From Bacteroidaceae bacterium (lineage in GTDB: Bacteria; Bacteroidota; Bacteroidia; Bacteroidales; Bacteroidaceae), in contig JAFQBG010000014.1 in NCBI GenBank assembly GCA_017416705.1, forward strand, positions 23,656 through 87,655: a stretch of DNA of 64,000 bases. The letters are read 5' to 3'. Position numbers and translations under genes: made by a program. Below the pieces are notes generated by a model. It searched no databases. It had not been told where the DNA came from and was given only the letters and a program-made list of their open reading frames with translations. Positions 13,801 through 22,704 of this stretch are shown piece by piece (within the stretch, counting starts at the first letter, position 1; every line of letters starts with the position of its first letter).

Positions 13801-14802
13801 CATATCCACTACACTGTTGCCGGTCCACATGATGTGTGTCTCGCTGTCAAGAGTAGTACCCAAAGCATTGAGGTATGTGTCGCTACCACCGGTATAGGCC
13901 TTATTGTACTGTGTGGGACACATAATGATGGGAGGCACATCGTCGTGTTTCTTAACAAAATTCTCATTAAGGTAGTTAAGGTATTCGGCTTGCTTGTCAC
14001 CCTTGCTCTGTTCGGTACCGCTTATATCATCGAAGAAGATGGAGAAAGCGCGTATGCCAAGAGCATACATCATTTCTAACTTATCGATAGAAGCTTTTCG
14101 GTCGGCATCGGTCCACTGGATATCACCACCCGGATGCATGGCCCACACGAACCTTACCTTGTGTTTGGCTGCCGCAGCCGCCAACTCGCTGAGACGCTGT
14201 GCTTGATCGTCGGGATAGGGTTCGCGCCAACGGTCACGATGATAGGGGTCGTCTTTTGGACCATATATGTATACGTTCATTTTGGCACGACCAAAAAATT
14301 CGAACAAACTGTTTCGGTCGGCATCACTGTAAGGATTGCCATAGTAGCCCTCCACAAGTCCACGATCGGCTACATCAGGCCAATCGGTGATGGTCACAGT
14401 TTGTACATCGGGCTGAGCAGCTATCTGCAAATAGGTCTGTACACCGTAGTATGTACCCACTGCATCATTGCCGGCAATAACCACACCATCGGCAGATACA
14501 GCAAGGTAATAGCCTTCGGTCTTCTCGGGGATGAGGTTTTCATAGGCTGCTACTGCTGCATCACCACGCTCACCAATGACAAGTGTCACCGTACCACCAT
14601 CGGTAGTAAAATGTTCGGTAAGCAATGCCACTGCATCGGCATCGGCATCATCTGCTCCCACAAGATTATAAGCAACAGTGTTGTCAAACGCATTGGTTTG
14701 TTCCCATGTCGTTTCTTGTGGTTTGGGATAAATCTCGGTCTGTTGCGCCACTGCACCTGCGACAGTGAAAGCGAACATAGCGAAAAGAAGAAACTTTTTC
14801 AT
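10897..14802 (-). CDS. Secreted GH84-GH16 bifunctional glycosidase with lectin-like repeats
   Basis: A 1301-residue protein with signal peptide MKKFLLFAMFAFTVAGAVA. Residues 20-600 match GH84 (O-GlcNAcase/hyaluronidase-like hexosaminidase, as in BtGH84): a small N domain, the segment GLVEGYYGNPYSDADR, and the catalytic Asp258-Asp259 pair in FFDDISG. Two related ricin-like repeats follow (about 612-755 and 761-894), then a linker domain and a GH16 domain (about 1003-1245) with the active-site signature EIDIWE, nucleophile Glu1122 and acid/base Glu1127. The last 45 residues are a short T9SS-like tail. GH84 would remove beta-GlcNAc; GH16 enzymes cut internal beta-1,3/1,4 galactosyl or glucosyl bonds. 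There is no frameshift, so the fusion is one uninterrupted frame. Confidence 0.92.
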   Translation of the reverse strand: MKKFLLFAMFAFTVAGAVAQQTEIYPKPQETTWEQTNAFDNTVAYNLVGADDADADAVALLTEHFTTDGGTVTLVIGERGDAAVAAYENLIPEKTEGYYLAVSADGVVIAGNDAVGTYYGVQTYLQIAAQPDVQTVTITDWPDVADRGLVEGYYGNPYSDADRNSLFEFFGRAKMNVYIYGPKDDPYHRDRWREPYPDDQAQRLSELAAAAAKHKVRFVWAMHPGGDIQWTDADRKASIDKLEMMYALGIRAFSIFFDDISGTEQSKGDKQAEYLNYLNENFVKKHDDVPPIIMCPTQYNKAYTGGSDTYLNALGTTLDSETHIMWTGNSVVDMIGKGDMEWVNSRIKRNAYIWLNYPVNDYCRDYLLMGPTWGNDLDIASMLGGFVSNPMEYAEASKVSLYSIGDYCWNMTAYDADASWESAIKYLMPEHSEEFRLFCENNVDLGNNVHGLRRTDESPAFVEAKTSFDNYMSQGKTAEAVADMRAHFALLENAATTLIECDENVPLVTEITPWCEVMRYMAQKGLELMNMYDALEAEQPENFIQSYLRYQEYDEAQAAIRSRDFPGSIRVACPAVASYHIAPFLKSTLATLVSEYKAIYDYRTDVFPAQEIENGTYFIMHEGQYLTNMQENVAGYAPQFTDTRDDVKPQRQEWRISIDPETGRYKIINAQDGRYLNENGVFTVSNTTNPYDPAWHTYYILRLANGKYCIQNAGSAGNKFWAVSSSRVIKGESTTIEPDNFIFDLIPVNGESPEAPIVSTRDVYYIMDGDRYLTNTNPGGSGGTPTFQVVETPGDAQEWRFTIDPSGKNHYKLTSDADGRYVNEYGVFGTNAYYADWNTYLILTMDGMCSIQVTQSAQNAFKGERWWNVNGNRLEVDDALTRSSSYVIRIVPKGEVTGPDPEPGVLKIFTENGSIDGTNYTALPCNVTPLQSFEVVLRGAPGYTANGVTVRYGHNLDGEQYDADGNAQWQETFVTATNGKAVIDAAMTEGDVNLYATFEREADTEWRLVFSDEFNAADKSQPNADKWIRCQRYSSTWNRWLSDSEEVIYLDGGDLVARAIPNPDKVNDPVDMITGGIKSNGCFGFTYGYVEARLLTNPWQGNFPAFWMMPEDQSAGWPDCGEIDIWEAIDTDGKSYHTIHSNWTYDLGYKNNPQSSFNTSIPYDRYHTYALAWDETTLIWYVDGKEVGRYTKSTNQSYLDQGQWPFDKHFHLILNQSVGNGSWAANADINHTYETRFDWVRVYQKDGMQNTNGIVNAIHDIEQDKQADTAIYTLQGLRLNCSVESLPRGIYIIGGKKIVIK

Positions 14803-14820
14803 ATTATTTGTTTATTTTAT

Positions 14821-16104
14821 TTAATATCTCACAATTTCGAAATCCTTATGTACATTAAAGAAGGCTTCACTATCTACTTCTGTATTCTGTGGTATATAGG
14901 CTACCTTCAAGTTGGGACAGTCGCAGAAGGCATAGGCCTCAATGCTCAATGTACCCTCGGCAACGTATAACTCCTCTATGGACTCGGCATTGTCTACTAC
15001 ACCCTTTTCAATTTTTTCCACGGCTAACATTTTCAAGCTTTTCATGGCCGATGGAATAACCACTATCATGTTATTCTCTTTGCTATATACAACACCCTCA
15101 TAGCTCTTGAAATATGTGCTATTGGGGTCGACGTGAATATACTCCAAATTGGGTGCGTTAACCTTTAATCCCAAGATGTGTCCATTGGCTACATCGGCAA
15201 ATATCTCGATATTTTTACCAACATATAATTCCTTTATATTTGGCGATACATAGTTGGGGTTTAGTTGAGTAATCTTAAATCCTTCTATGCTATATGGCAC
15301 TACAAGCACTTCCTCTTCGCTTTCGATACTGCGCACGTTGAGTCTTGCATTGGTATAATCATACTGGAAATTGTCGTCTTCGAACAACTTGGCATCGAGC
15401 GAAGTAGGCATGAATGTACTTGCATACGAAGTATAATTGCTCATCTTTTGATAACGGTTATTGGTGGGGTCGCTAACATACCATGTACCATCGCAGTTAA
15501 CATAGTTCCAAGCATGACCGCCCTCGGGAATAAATCCGTTACAGATAAGAACAGGTACTCCCTGACCATGAAGCATTACAAACAACAAATTGGCATAGCC
15601 TTGACAAATACCCTGCTTGGTTTTGAATACGGGATAGGGATTGTTATCAACTACACCGCTTCCATTTTCATATTCGAAACGGTATTTAAGATTACTTGCA
15701 ACCCAGCTGAAACACTTGTCGTAAATTGCTTTCTGCGTGGTGAGCCCTTTTACCAATTCGTCTGTGAATTCCTTTATTTCTTGGTATTCATCGTCGGCAA
15801 TCTGCACACTACCCATTGTATTGGTACATTCGATGCCGGCCTTTGTGAGCAGGTCGTAAACGTTCTTAGCCAGTTTGGTTTTGTTACCATCCCAACCGGG
15901 AGAATAAACCAATGAGACAGCATTGTCGGCTACGGGGTATTCCGGTGTAACAACAGGAGTAAAGCCCATGCTGTATATTTCTTCTACACTAAATTTTAAA
16001 ACTCGCCCTTTGGAGAGTGATATATACATTGTATCAACAGACTCTTGCGCTGAAAGTGTTGTCACTAAAAGCAATAATGAAAATATGAATACTATTTTTT
16101 TCAT
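14821..16104 (-). CDS. Secreted transglutaminase-like protein with BspA-type leucine-rich repeats
   Basis: A 427-residue protein with a signal peptide (cleavage near TLSA-Q). A transglutaminase-like cysteine-protease fold covers about 110-220, with the triad Cys167 (KQGICQGYANL), His197 (GGHAWNYV) and Asp212 (WYVSDPT). The C-terminal half has LRR_5/BspA-like repeats (IEELYVAEGTLSIEAYAFCDCPNLKVAYIP). Such bacterial proteins are proteases, transglutaminases or peptide-crosslink hydrolases; which one cannot be told here. The start overlaps the stop of the small upstream gene as ATGA, and GH84-GH16 begins 18 bases downstream, so it is embedded in the glycosidase operon. No T9SS-like tail is seen. 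Confidence 0.85.
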   Translation of the reverse strand: MKKIVFIFSLLLLVTTLSAQESVDTMYISLSKGRVLKFSVEEIYSMGFTPVVTPEYPVADNAVSLVYSPGWDGNKTKLAKNVYDLLTKAGIECTNTMGSVQIADDEYQEIKEFTDELVKGLTTQKAIYDKCFSWVASNLKYRFEYENGSGVVDNNPYPVFKTKQGICQGYANLLFVMLHGQGVPVLICNGFIPEGGHAWNYVNCDGTWYVSDPTNNRYQKMSNYTSYASTFMPTSLDAKLFEDDNFQYDYTNARLNVRSIESEEEVLVVPYSIEGFKITQLNPNYVSPNIKELYVGKNIEIFADVANGHILGLKVNAPNLEYIHVDPNSTYFKSYEGVVYSKENNMIVVIPSAMKSLKMLAVEKIEKGVVDNAESIEELYVAEGTLSIEAYAFCDCPNLKVAYIPQNTEVDSEAFFNVHKDFEIVRY

Positions 16105-16586
16105 CGTTTGAGGAATTTAAAGGTTGTTTGGTTATAGGTGATAAGATAGATGCCGGTAGGCAATGATTGTAACGATAGATAGGCACAGCCATCGATGTTT
16201 GCAGTGGCAGAAGCAAGTTGCTTACCACTGAGCGTATAGAGACGCACCTGACTGTCGGTTTTCAGTCCGTTGATGCTGACACCGTTGTCCGAAAGTTCTA
16301 CGTGACTGACAGCAGTCTTGTCATCGGTCATCTCAACGTCCTCGATGGATGTGGGCATTGCGTCCAAAAACTCGAAACGTTCGACTGATACACGAGGAAT
16401 GGTAGCCTCTTCGGTATCCGATACAATCATAACGTCCTCATCAACGAACGTTATTAAAGGCCGCTCGTTCAGATAGAAACAGATATTTGTACCGTCCTTC
16501 ATCAGCACACTCAGTATGCTACGTTCTCCTGCGTGTAATGCAACAGAAAGAAGAAAGGCAGTAAATGTAAAAAGGATTTTTTTCAT
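16101..16586 (-). CDS. Small secreted protein ending in a T9SS-like sorting tail
   Basis: A 161-residue protein with signal peptide MKKILFTFTAFLLSVALHA. The first 60 mature residues (MKDGTNICFYLNERPLITFVDEDVMIV) resemble the short N-terminal unit seen in other Bacteroidales cell-surface proteins. The last 75 residues (VRLYTLSGKQLASA, LPTGIYLITYN, FKFLKR) match the T9SS type A tail pattern and look like the tails of the neighbouring glycosidases. There is no catalytic domain. It lies 22 bases after GH20 and overlaps the transglutaminase-like gene, so it may be a surface partner of that protein. Function unknown. Confidence 0.8.
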   Translation of the reverse strand: MKKILFTFTAFLLSVALHAGERSILSVLMKDGTNICFYLNERPLITFVDEDVMIVSDTEEATIPRVSVERFEFLDAMPTSIEDVEMTDDKTAVSHVELSDNGVSINGLKTDSQVRLYTLSGKQLASATANIDGCAYLSLQSLPTGIYLITYNQTTFKFLKR

Positions 16587-16608
16587 GGTATTTTGAAATA
16601 ATTAATAA

Positions 16609-19600
16609 TTATTTTATCACTTTTGTACCGCCGGAAATATACACTCCATGCTCTGTAATATGATTTACTCTACGACCTGCCAAGTCGTAGAGCACATCGG
16701 ATTTATTTTCTGTGCTTACAGAATTTATGCTTGTGGGTGTCTTGATGTCGGTCTTCTGGAACTCCCATGTACATGCACCCCAAAAAGGTTTCAACAGTAT
16801 ATACTGCCACGAAGCAGGATTGGTATACCAACTGTTGTTGCCGGCTGCATCTATTATACATATACCGGTTTTACCATCAAGAGTACGTTCTTCGAGTGTC
16901 CAAGCATACTCCTTACCCAATTTGATGGCTTGCTCACTATTGTATGCAACAGGATAAGCCGCGGTACCTGTGGCCTTATTAATAAGGTATATAGTTCCGC
17001 CGGGACGTTTCTCCACGCTCCACAAAAAGTGGTCGCCGTCGGCCTTGTCCATGGGTGCAACGATTTGGCTGCTGCTATTATATGCGGCATACTTGCCGAA
17101 CCAAACGTTGCACAGATAATAATAGTACTCTTCGCTGAGACTGTGCGCTATTCCTGTGCGCTCCATTTGTTGAAACTGATAATATAGTGCCATATAAGCA
17201 TTATACTGTTCCTTGCTTACATTGCCGTTGGCAAGTGTCTCCTTGGCAGGAGTAATAACTTGGCTATTTAGAAAATCAAGTGCTTCGGTGGTAGGCTGAT
17301 TAGCTTCACCAATTTTTGCAGTAATGATAATAAGTTCGCACTTATCTACCAATCCTTGCAACCACATAGTATAATCTGTAACTTCCTCAATTCGCCATGT
17401 GCCGTTGTAGCAAAGAGCGGCCTCATCCTTGGCATACACATCGCCGGATAGTTCGGCACTAAGACGTTTAACACTACCGGTGACAGCTGCATTATACCCC
17501 TCTACTGCCGATATAACCACTACACCGGGGATATAGCTGTAATTGCCGGCAGCAATGGTAGCCTTATCCACACGGAGGGTTGTACCATTGTCAGTCATCT
17601 TGACGGCAGTGTTATAGTCTCCCATGGTGATTTGCAGACCGCTATAAAGGTTGGTAAGCAGGTAACCGTTCTCGGTTGGAGTGAACTGCCACAATTCTTC
17701 GGGTTCGGTCTGTGGTGTATAGTGGAAACGCACACCCTCGCCCTTTTGGTACATCGATGAACCTTCGTATTGACGTTTGAAATAAGTCGAAGCCGATACT
17801 ATACGATAGATTTTCCCTGCCTCGGGCTGTACAATGGGAGCAGCCTTATAGGCAGCGATTGCCTCATTGAGTGCGGTTACGTCATCGCCTGTCGTGGCAC
17901 TAAGTGCTGCTTGCAAAGCATCGTACTCCTCGGCGGCAGGATAACCCACTCCACCGCGAATACTGTTTGCAAGAATATCTTCGGCCTCCATCACAGACTG
18001 CTCGGCCGGAGTATATTCCTTGGGTTCAATATAGTGTTTGGCATAGGTGTAGCCAAGTTGGTCGAGTATTTCGTCGTGCGATTGCAGACGACGATAGAAA
18101 CTCACCCAATTCTTCTGACTATCGGGTAACCAACCTACTTCGGCCAATGCGAGAATACGGGGCAAAAGGCAGTATTCCAATTCTTCGTTATCGTTGAGTG
18201 TCTCGGCCCAAAGGTTAGCCTGCGGACCCCAACAGAATTCTTCCATTCCGCTTAAATATGCCACAGGATTGAGCGAATATACTCTTTCCAGAGTATTCAC
18301 TCCCCAACCACCATAATAGGGTTCGTCGATGAGTGCATCGGCGTCGGACACCTGTGGGAAGTCTATGTAAACGTGTGAATAAGGACACATAACGCTCTTG
18401 AAACCCAAGTCGGCAGCATTCTTCGAAAGGCTGCCACTTGCATTCCATGCCATAATGACAGGGGTTATAGTGTTATTGCTGTCCCAATGTGCAAGCACCT
18501 CGTCCCAAACGACAATATCCTTGCCATATTCGTCTTTTAAGAAACGTCCGAGTTTCTCAACCAACCACGACTGCAATTCATGGACACCTGCCAATCCCTC
18601 TTCCTGTACGCGACGCAGGCAGTCCTCGTTATTCTGCCACTGCTCTGTCGGACATTCGTCACCACCCAAGTGGATATAGGGGAAGGGGAATATCTCGGCC
18701 ACATGTCCAAGCACACATTGCAAGAAATCTATAACTTCGTCTTTACCCACATTCAGAACATCTTTCGATATACCGCCGTCAATACGCACTTCGTATTTTT
18801 TTGTGGGGTCGCAACTTAGTTCGGGATATGATGCCACTGCTGCCACCATGTGTCCGGGGAGGTCTATCTCGGGAAGAATGTCTATATTACGTTCGGCAGC
18901 GTATGCCACAATCTCACGTAAATCGTCCAATGTGAAGTACATGCCACGACCATACTCGGTGTCATCGAAGAATTTTTCTCCATCGCCATTATTGGTGAAT
19001 GAACCGGCACGAATAGCACCTACTTCGGTCAGTTTGGGATACTCGGGTATTTCGATGCGCCAACCTTGGTCATCGGTGAGGTGCCAGTGAAAACGGTTGA
19101 GCTTATAAAAAGCCATTATGTCAAGTACTTTCTTTACTTCGTCTTTATCAAAAAAGTGTCGGGCAACGTCCATCATGAAACCACGATGTTCGAATTGCGG
19201 TTTGTCCTTGATTGCGACAACAGGAACACTCCACTCCACATCACATTGCTCATCGGCGAAAAATTCGCGTGGCAACAACTGTATCAATGTCTGCAAAGCA
19301 TACAGTTCACCACCGAAACCGGATGTCTTAATTTCTATACCGTTCTCTTTTACTTCGAGCGTATATCCGTCGCGTGGAAGTGCCTCATCGATGCCAAACC
19401 ATATTTCGCCGGCAGCAGCTGTCGCAGTGGCTTTCTTCACTGCAAGTTCTATACCCGATGATTTTTTCAATTGTGCTGCAAAGTCCTCGATATGAGATAG
19501 CATTTCATCGCTACCATAAGCAATGGCAGTCAGTTTGGTAAAATCGAATGTAGCACTGCCCACCGTAATCTCCTGTGGATAAGGAATCAAGGAAATTTTC

Positions 19601-20103
19601 CCCATATTTTCAAATACTGTGGCATCTACAAACTTCACAGGATTGTTCTGGTCGCCATTATTCCACAAACCGGCACCGCGGTTATCGTTGGGACCACCCC
19701 ATAGGTTTATCGAGATGCTCGAATTGCCCCAAGGATGAACTTCGTAGCCCTCGCCCGAGGCTGTGATGGTGAAACGGTTCACTCCCGCAGCCGAAGCCGA
19801 GGATTTCAGTTTCTCGTTCAAAGCAGCCGAACTCACGTAGAGCATATACCCTTTTTTATTGGTAAACTGATAGCCGTCCGTAGAGTTACCCGTTACTTTC
19901 CACAACTGAGCGTCATTGCCAACAGCAGCCCCCACAGAAATTTCGGCATCGGGAGTAGTTGCCGTAATAGCCTTGCCGCCATTTACAAACTGAATGAGAT
20001 ACCATACCGTACTCTCATCGGTACTTAGCGTGGGGAACTCCTGCGCGAGTGCCCCTTGCATACTCATACATAAAATGAGCAATGCAAAAAAATGTTTTTT
20101 CAT
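16609..20103 (-). CDS. Secreted GH20 beta-N-acetylhexosaminidase with lectin-like modules
   Basis: A 1164-residue secreted hexosaminidase with signal peptide MKKHFFALLILCMSMQGALA. Order: lectin-like module (24-160), GH20b domain (about 165-300), and a GH20 barrel with RGFMMDVARHF, HWHLTDDQGWR and the catalytic Asp482-Glu483 pair in HLGGDECP. Next comes a helical FIVAR-like segment near 690-760, two further lectin-like modules (about 770-890 and 985-1115) and a short T9SS-like tail (LYDLAGRRVN, GVYISGGTKVIK). GH20 enzymes remove terminal beta-GlcNAc or GalNAc by substrate-assisted catalysis. It is the promoter-proximal gene of the five-gene leftward operon. Confidence 0.93.
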   Translation of the reverse strand: MKKHFFALLILCMSMQGALAQEFPTLSTDESTVWYLIQFVNGGKAITATTPDAEISVGAAVGNDAQLWKVTGNSTDGYQFTNKKGYMLYVSSAALNEKLKSSASAAGVNRFTITASGEGYEVHPWGNSSISINLWGGPNDNRGAGLWNNGDQNNPVKFVDATVFENMGKISLIPYPQEITVGSATFDFTKLTAIAYGSDEMLSHIEDFAAQLKKSSGIELAVKKATATAAAGEIWFGIDEALPRDGYTLEVKENGIEIKTSGFGGELYALQTLIQLLPREFFADEQCDVEWSVPVVAIKDKPQFEHRGFMMDVARHFFDKDEVKKVLDIMAFYKLNRFHWHLTDDQGWRIEIPEYPKLTEVGAIRAGSFTNNGDGEKFFDDTEYGRGMYFTLDDLREIVAYAAERNIDILPEIDLPGHMVAAVASYPELSCDPTKKYEVRIDGGISKDVLNVGKDEVIDFLQCVLGHVAEIFPFPYIHLGGDECPTEQWQNNEDCLRRVQEEGLAGVHELQSWLVEKLGRFLKDEYGKDIVVWDEVLAHWDSNNTITPVIMAWNASGSLSKNAADLGFKSVMCPYSHVYIDFPQVSDADALIDEPYYGGWGVNTLERVYSLNPVAYLSGMEEFCWGPQANLWAETLNDNEELEYCLLPRILALAEVGWLPDSQKNWVSFYRRLQSHDEILDQLGYTYAKHYIEPKEYTPAEQSVMEAEDILANSIRGGVGYPAAEEYDALQAALSATTGDDVTALNEAIAAYKAAPIVQPEAGKIYRIVSASTYFKRQYEGSSMYQKGEGVRFHYTPQTEPEELWQFTPTENGYLLTNLYSGLQITMGDYNTAVKMTDNGTTLRVDKATIAAGNYSYIPGVVVISAVEGYNAAVTGSVKRLSAELSGDVYAKDEAALCYNGTWRIEEVTDYTMWLQGLVDKCELIIITAKIGEANQPTTEALDFLNSQVITPAKETLANGNVSKEQYNAYMALYYQFQQMERTGIAHSLSEEYYYYLCNVWFGKYAAYNSSSQIVAPMDKADGDHFLWSVEKRPGGTIYLINKATGTAAYPVAYNSEQAIKLGKEYAWTLEERTLDGKTGICIIDAAGNNSWYTNPASWQYILLKPFWGACTWEFQKTDIKTPTSINSVSTENKSDVLYDLAGRRVNHITEHGVYISGGTKVIK

Positions 20104-20159
20104 TAAAATATTTTTTTTATTAATTTATGTTCATAGGCTTGTATTCCTAAAATATTCTA

Positions 20160-20191
20160 CAAAGTTATAAAAATTTTTAATAACATTCCAA
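20160..20191 (-). promoter_or_regulatory. Candidate promoter of the glycosidase operon
   Basis: On the minus strand TTGG (20188-20191), a 20-base gap and TAACTTTG (20160-20167) approximate the Bacteroidetes TTTG-N19-21-TAnnTTTG promoter. It lies about 57 bases before the GH20 start codon. Confidence 0.5.
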
Positions 20192-20357
20192 GCCTATCCT
20201 TTGTTTTTCCGATTTTCGAAAAAATGGGGGGGGTATTGCATTGATTATCAACAACATACAAAACGTATTAAATTTTATATAATTATTCTTTTTTGATGGT
20301 AATCATTGGTCTGTGTTTTTCTCGAAATGCAGCACCTGAATACTTTAAGGAAACAAG

Positions 20358-20413
20358 CAAACATTTTTGAATGAATACAAAAAAAGCGTGGAACGAACAA
20401 TTTTGTATAAGAA
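20358..20413. repeat. Intergenic motif B copy (shared with 24610-24660)
   Basis: CAAACATTTTTGAAT (20358-20372) followed 28 bases later by TTTTGTATAAGAA (20401-20413). The first part is identical to 24610-24624 and the second nearly identical to 24648-24660. Both copies lie about 180 bases upstream of a rightward start codon. Confidence 0.5.
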
Positions 20414-20477
20414 AATAATTTTTAGAAATTTAAAAGGCTTCTAAATATCCAATTTAATATCCAATAACATAAAAATT

Positions 20478-20509
20478 ATTGTATAATAAGCAAAATTGCT
20501 TTACTTTTG
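20478..20509 (+). promoter_or_regulatory. Promoter of the S9 peptidase gene
   Basis: ATTG (20478-20481), 20 bases, then TACTTTTG (20502-20509), a perfect TAnnTTTG -7 box. An upstream in-frame ATG at 20507 lies inside the -7 box, which supports 20546 as the true start codon. Confidence 0.7.
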
Positions 20510-20545
20510 CACACTAAACCAAACAAAAACCGACAAATATTTTTT

Positions 20546-22657
20546 ATGAGAAGATTTCTAACCATTATGGCAACAGCGTTAATTGGCGGCAGTGCCCTCA
20601 CCGGTTGCGACAGCAACAATAAAGAACAGGCACCCATAGGACGTTCGCAAATGAAAATAGAAAATGGAGTTATGACACCCGAGGCATTGTGGGCCATGGG
20701 ACGAGTGAGCGCACCCACCGTTGCGCCCGATGCAAGCAAAATCATCTACTCGGTGGGCTATTACAGCGTACCGCAAAACAAGAGCCACCACACGCTGCAC
20801 ATAATGAACCCCGATGGCAGCGACAGCCGACAGCTGACAACAACAGCAGCCAACGAGACAAGTGCCGCATGGATAAAAAACGGCAGCAAGATAGCCTACC
20901 TGTCGAACGAGAGCGGCAGCAACCAAGTGTGGGAAATGAACCCCGATGGCAGCGAGCGACGTCAATTATCGAACTGCGACAGCGACATAGAAGGCTTCCT
21001 GTTCTCGCCCGACGAGACAAAGGTAATACTAATAAAACGCATAAAGACAAAAGAGACAACAGCCGACATCCACCCCGACCTGCCGCTTGCAAAAGGCTTT
21101 GTGGTGGACGACCTGATGTACAAGCATTGGGACGAATGGATAACCGATGCCCCCCACCCCTTCGTGCATGAATTTGACGGCAATGCCATAGGCGACGGAA
21201 CAGATATATTGGAGGGCACAAGCTACGACTGCCCCAACCGCCCGTTTGGCGGAATAGAGCAACTTGCTTGGAGCAACGACTCGAAAAAAATAGCATATTC
21301 ATGTAACAAAAAAACAGGACGCGACTACACAGTGAGCACCGACACCGACATATATCTGTTGGATTTAGAGAACAACACCACAGAAAACCTATGCAAGATA
21401 GATGACAGCCGCAGCAACTACGGCTACGACACCGCGCCCTCGTTCTCGCCCGACGGCAACTACATAGCATGGCTCAGCATGAAACGCGACGGCTACGAAA
21501 GCGACCAAAACCGTTTGTGCATAATGCACCTGAAAAGCGGCGAACAGAAATACCTTACCGAGACATCGTTCGACAGCAACGTCGATAGCTACTGCTGGGC
21601 GCACGACAGCAACAGTCTGTACTTCACAGGAGTGTGGCATGGAGCATCAATGGTGTACAATGTGAACCTTGCCGGCGACGTCAAGAAACTAACCGACGGC
21701 GACTACGACTACACATCGGTGGCACTGCTTGGCAACCGACTGGTAACCACACGTCAATCCATGAGCATGGCCACCGAAATATATGCCATGGACGCCATGC
21801 CCGGTGCCGAAGTAACACAACTGACACACGAGAACAAGCATCTGTACGACCAAATGACATTTGGCAAAGTGGAGGCACGTTGGTGCAAAACAACCGATGG
21901 CAAGCAACTACATTCGTGGGTCATATATCCTCCCCACTTCGATGCAAGCAAAAAATATCCCACCCTGCTCTTCTGCGAGGGAGGCCCGCAATCACCCGTA
22001 AGCCAATTTTGGAGCTTCCGTTGGAACTTCCAGATAATGGCAGCCAACGGTTACATAATAATAGCCCCCAACCGTCGCGGCCTGCCCGGTTTCGGCATGG
22101 AGTGGAACGAACAAATAAGCGGCGACTATGGCGGCCAATGTATGCAGGACCTATTTGCCGCAATAGATGACTTTGTCCAAGAGCCATACGTTGACAAAGA
22201 GCGACTTGGCTGCGTGGGAGCGAGCTTCGGAGGATTTACAGCCATGTGGATGGCAGGACACCACGACAAACGTTTCAAAGCATTCATAGCGCACGACGGT
22301 TTCTTCAACATGGAACAGCAATATTTCGAAACCGAGGAAAGCTGGTTCACAAATTGGGACTTAGGTGGCGCACCCCACGACCGCACCGCACAGACACAAC
22401 GTTCCTATGCCAATTCGCCACATAAATTTGTAGATAAATGGGACACCCCCATTCTGCTCATTCATGGCGACCGCGACTATCGCATATTGTCGTCGCAGTC
22501 CATGGCTGCATTCAACGCAGCGCGTCTGCGCGGAGTACCGGCGCAACTGCTGTTGTTCCCCGACGAGAACCATTGGGTGCTGAAACCACAAAACGGCATA
22601 TTGTGGCAACGCACATTCTTTGCATGGTTAGACAAATGGGTGAAGAACGCAAGATAA
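20546..22657 (+). CDS. S9-family (prolyl oligopeptidase-type) peptidase lipoprotein
   Basis: The start at 20546 gives 703 residues beginning MRRFLTIMATALIGG, with a lipobox ALTGC (Cys21); the in-frame ATG 39 bases earlier would destroy this signal and lies in the promoter. The middle is a beta-propeller with TolB-like repeats (IMNPDGSDSRQLT, EMNPDGSERRQLS, SFSPDGNYIAW). The C-terminal alpha/beta-hydrolase has the triad Ser560 (GASFGG), Asp644 (HGDRDYR) and His676 (ENHWVL). This is the architecture of acylaminoacyl- and dipeptidyl-peptidases (DPP IV/DPP5 type), acting on short peptides in the periplasm or at the outer membrane. An MFS transporter gene follows after 47 bases, suggesting cleavage coupled to uptake. 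Confidence 0.9.
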   Translation: MRRFLTIMATALIGGSALTGCDSNNKEQAPIGRSQMKIENGVMTPEALWAMGRVSAPTVAPDASKIIYSVGYYSVPQNKSHHTLHIMNPDGSDSRQLTTTAANETSAAWIKNGSKIAYLSNESGSNQVWEMNPDGSERRQLSNCDSDIEGFLFSPDETKVILIKRIKTKETTADIHPDLPLAKGFVVDDLMYKHWDEWITDAPHPFVHEFDGNAIGDGTDILEGTSYDCPNRPFGGIEQLAWSNDSKKIAYSCNKKTGRDYTVSTDTDIYLLDLENNTTENLCKIDDSRSNYGYDTAPSFSPDGNYIAWLSMKRDGYESDQNRLCIMHLKSGEQKYLTETSFDSNVDSYCWAHDSNSLYFTGVWHGASMVYNVNLAGDVKKLTDGDYDYTSVALLGNRLVTTRQSMSMATEIYAMDAMPGAEVTQLTHENKHLYDQMTFGKVEARWCKTTDGKQLHSWVIYPPHFDASKKYPTLLFCEGGPQSPVSQFWSFRWNFQIMAANGYIIIAPNRRGLPGFGMEWNEQISGDYGGQCMQDLFAAIDDFVQEPYVDKERLGCVGASFGGFTAMWMAGHHDKRFKAFIAHDGFFNMEQQYFETEESWFTNWDLGGAPHDRTAQTQRSYANSPHKFVDKWDTPILLIHGDRDYRILSSQSMAAFNAARLRGVPAQLLLFPDENHWVLKPQNGILWQRTFFAWLDKWVKNAR

Positions 22658-22704
22658 CAGTTCCATATAAAAAAAAACACAATATACATAAAAACACAAT
22701 ATAA

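Larger units (their letters stand above)
20104..20545. other. Divergent regulatory region between the glycosidase operon and the S9 peptidase gene
   Basis: A 440-base AT-rich gap. It holds a leftward promoter (20160-20191), an eight-G tract (20226-20233), a two-part motif shared with the HU upstream region (20358-20413) and the rightward S9 promoter (20478-20509). There is no credible ORF. Confidence 0.6.
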
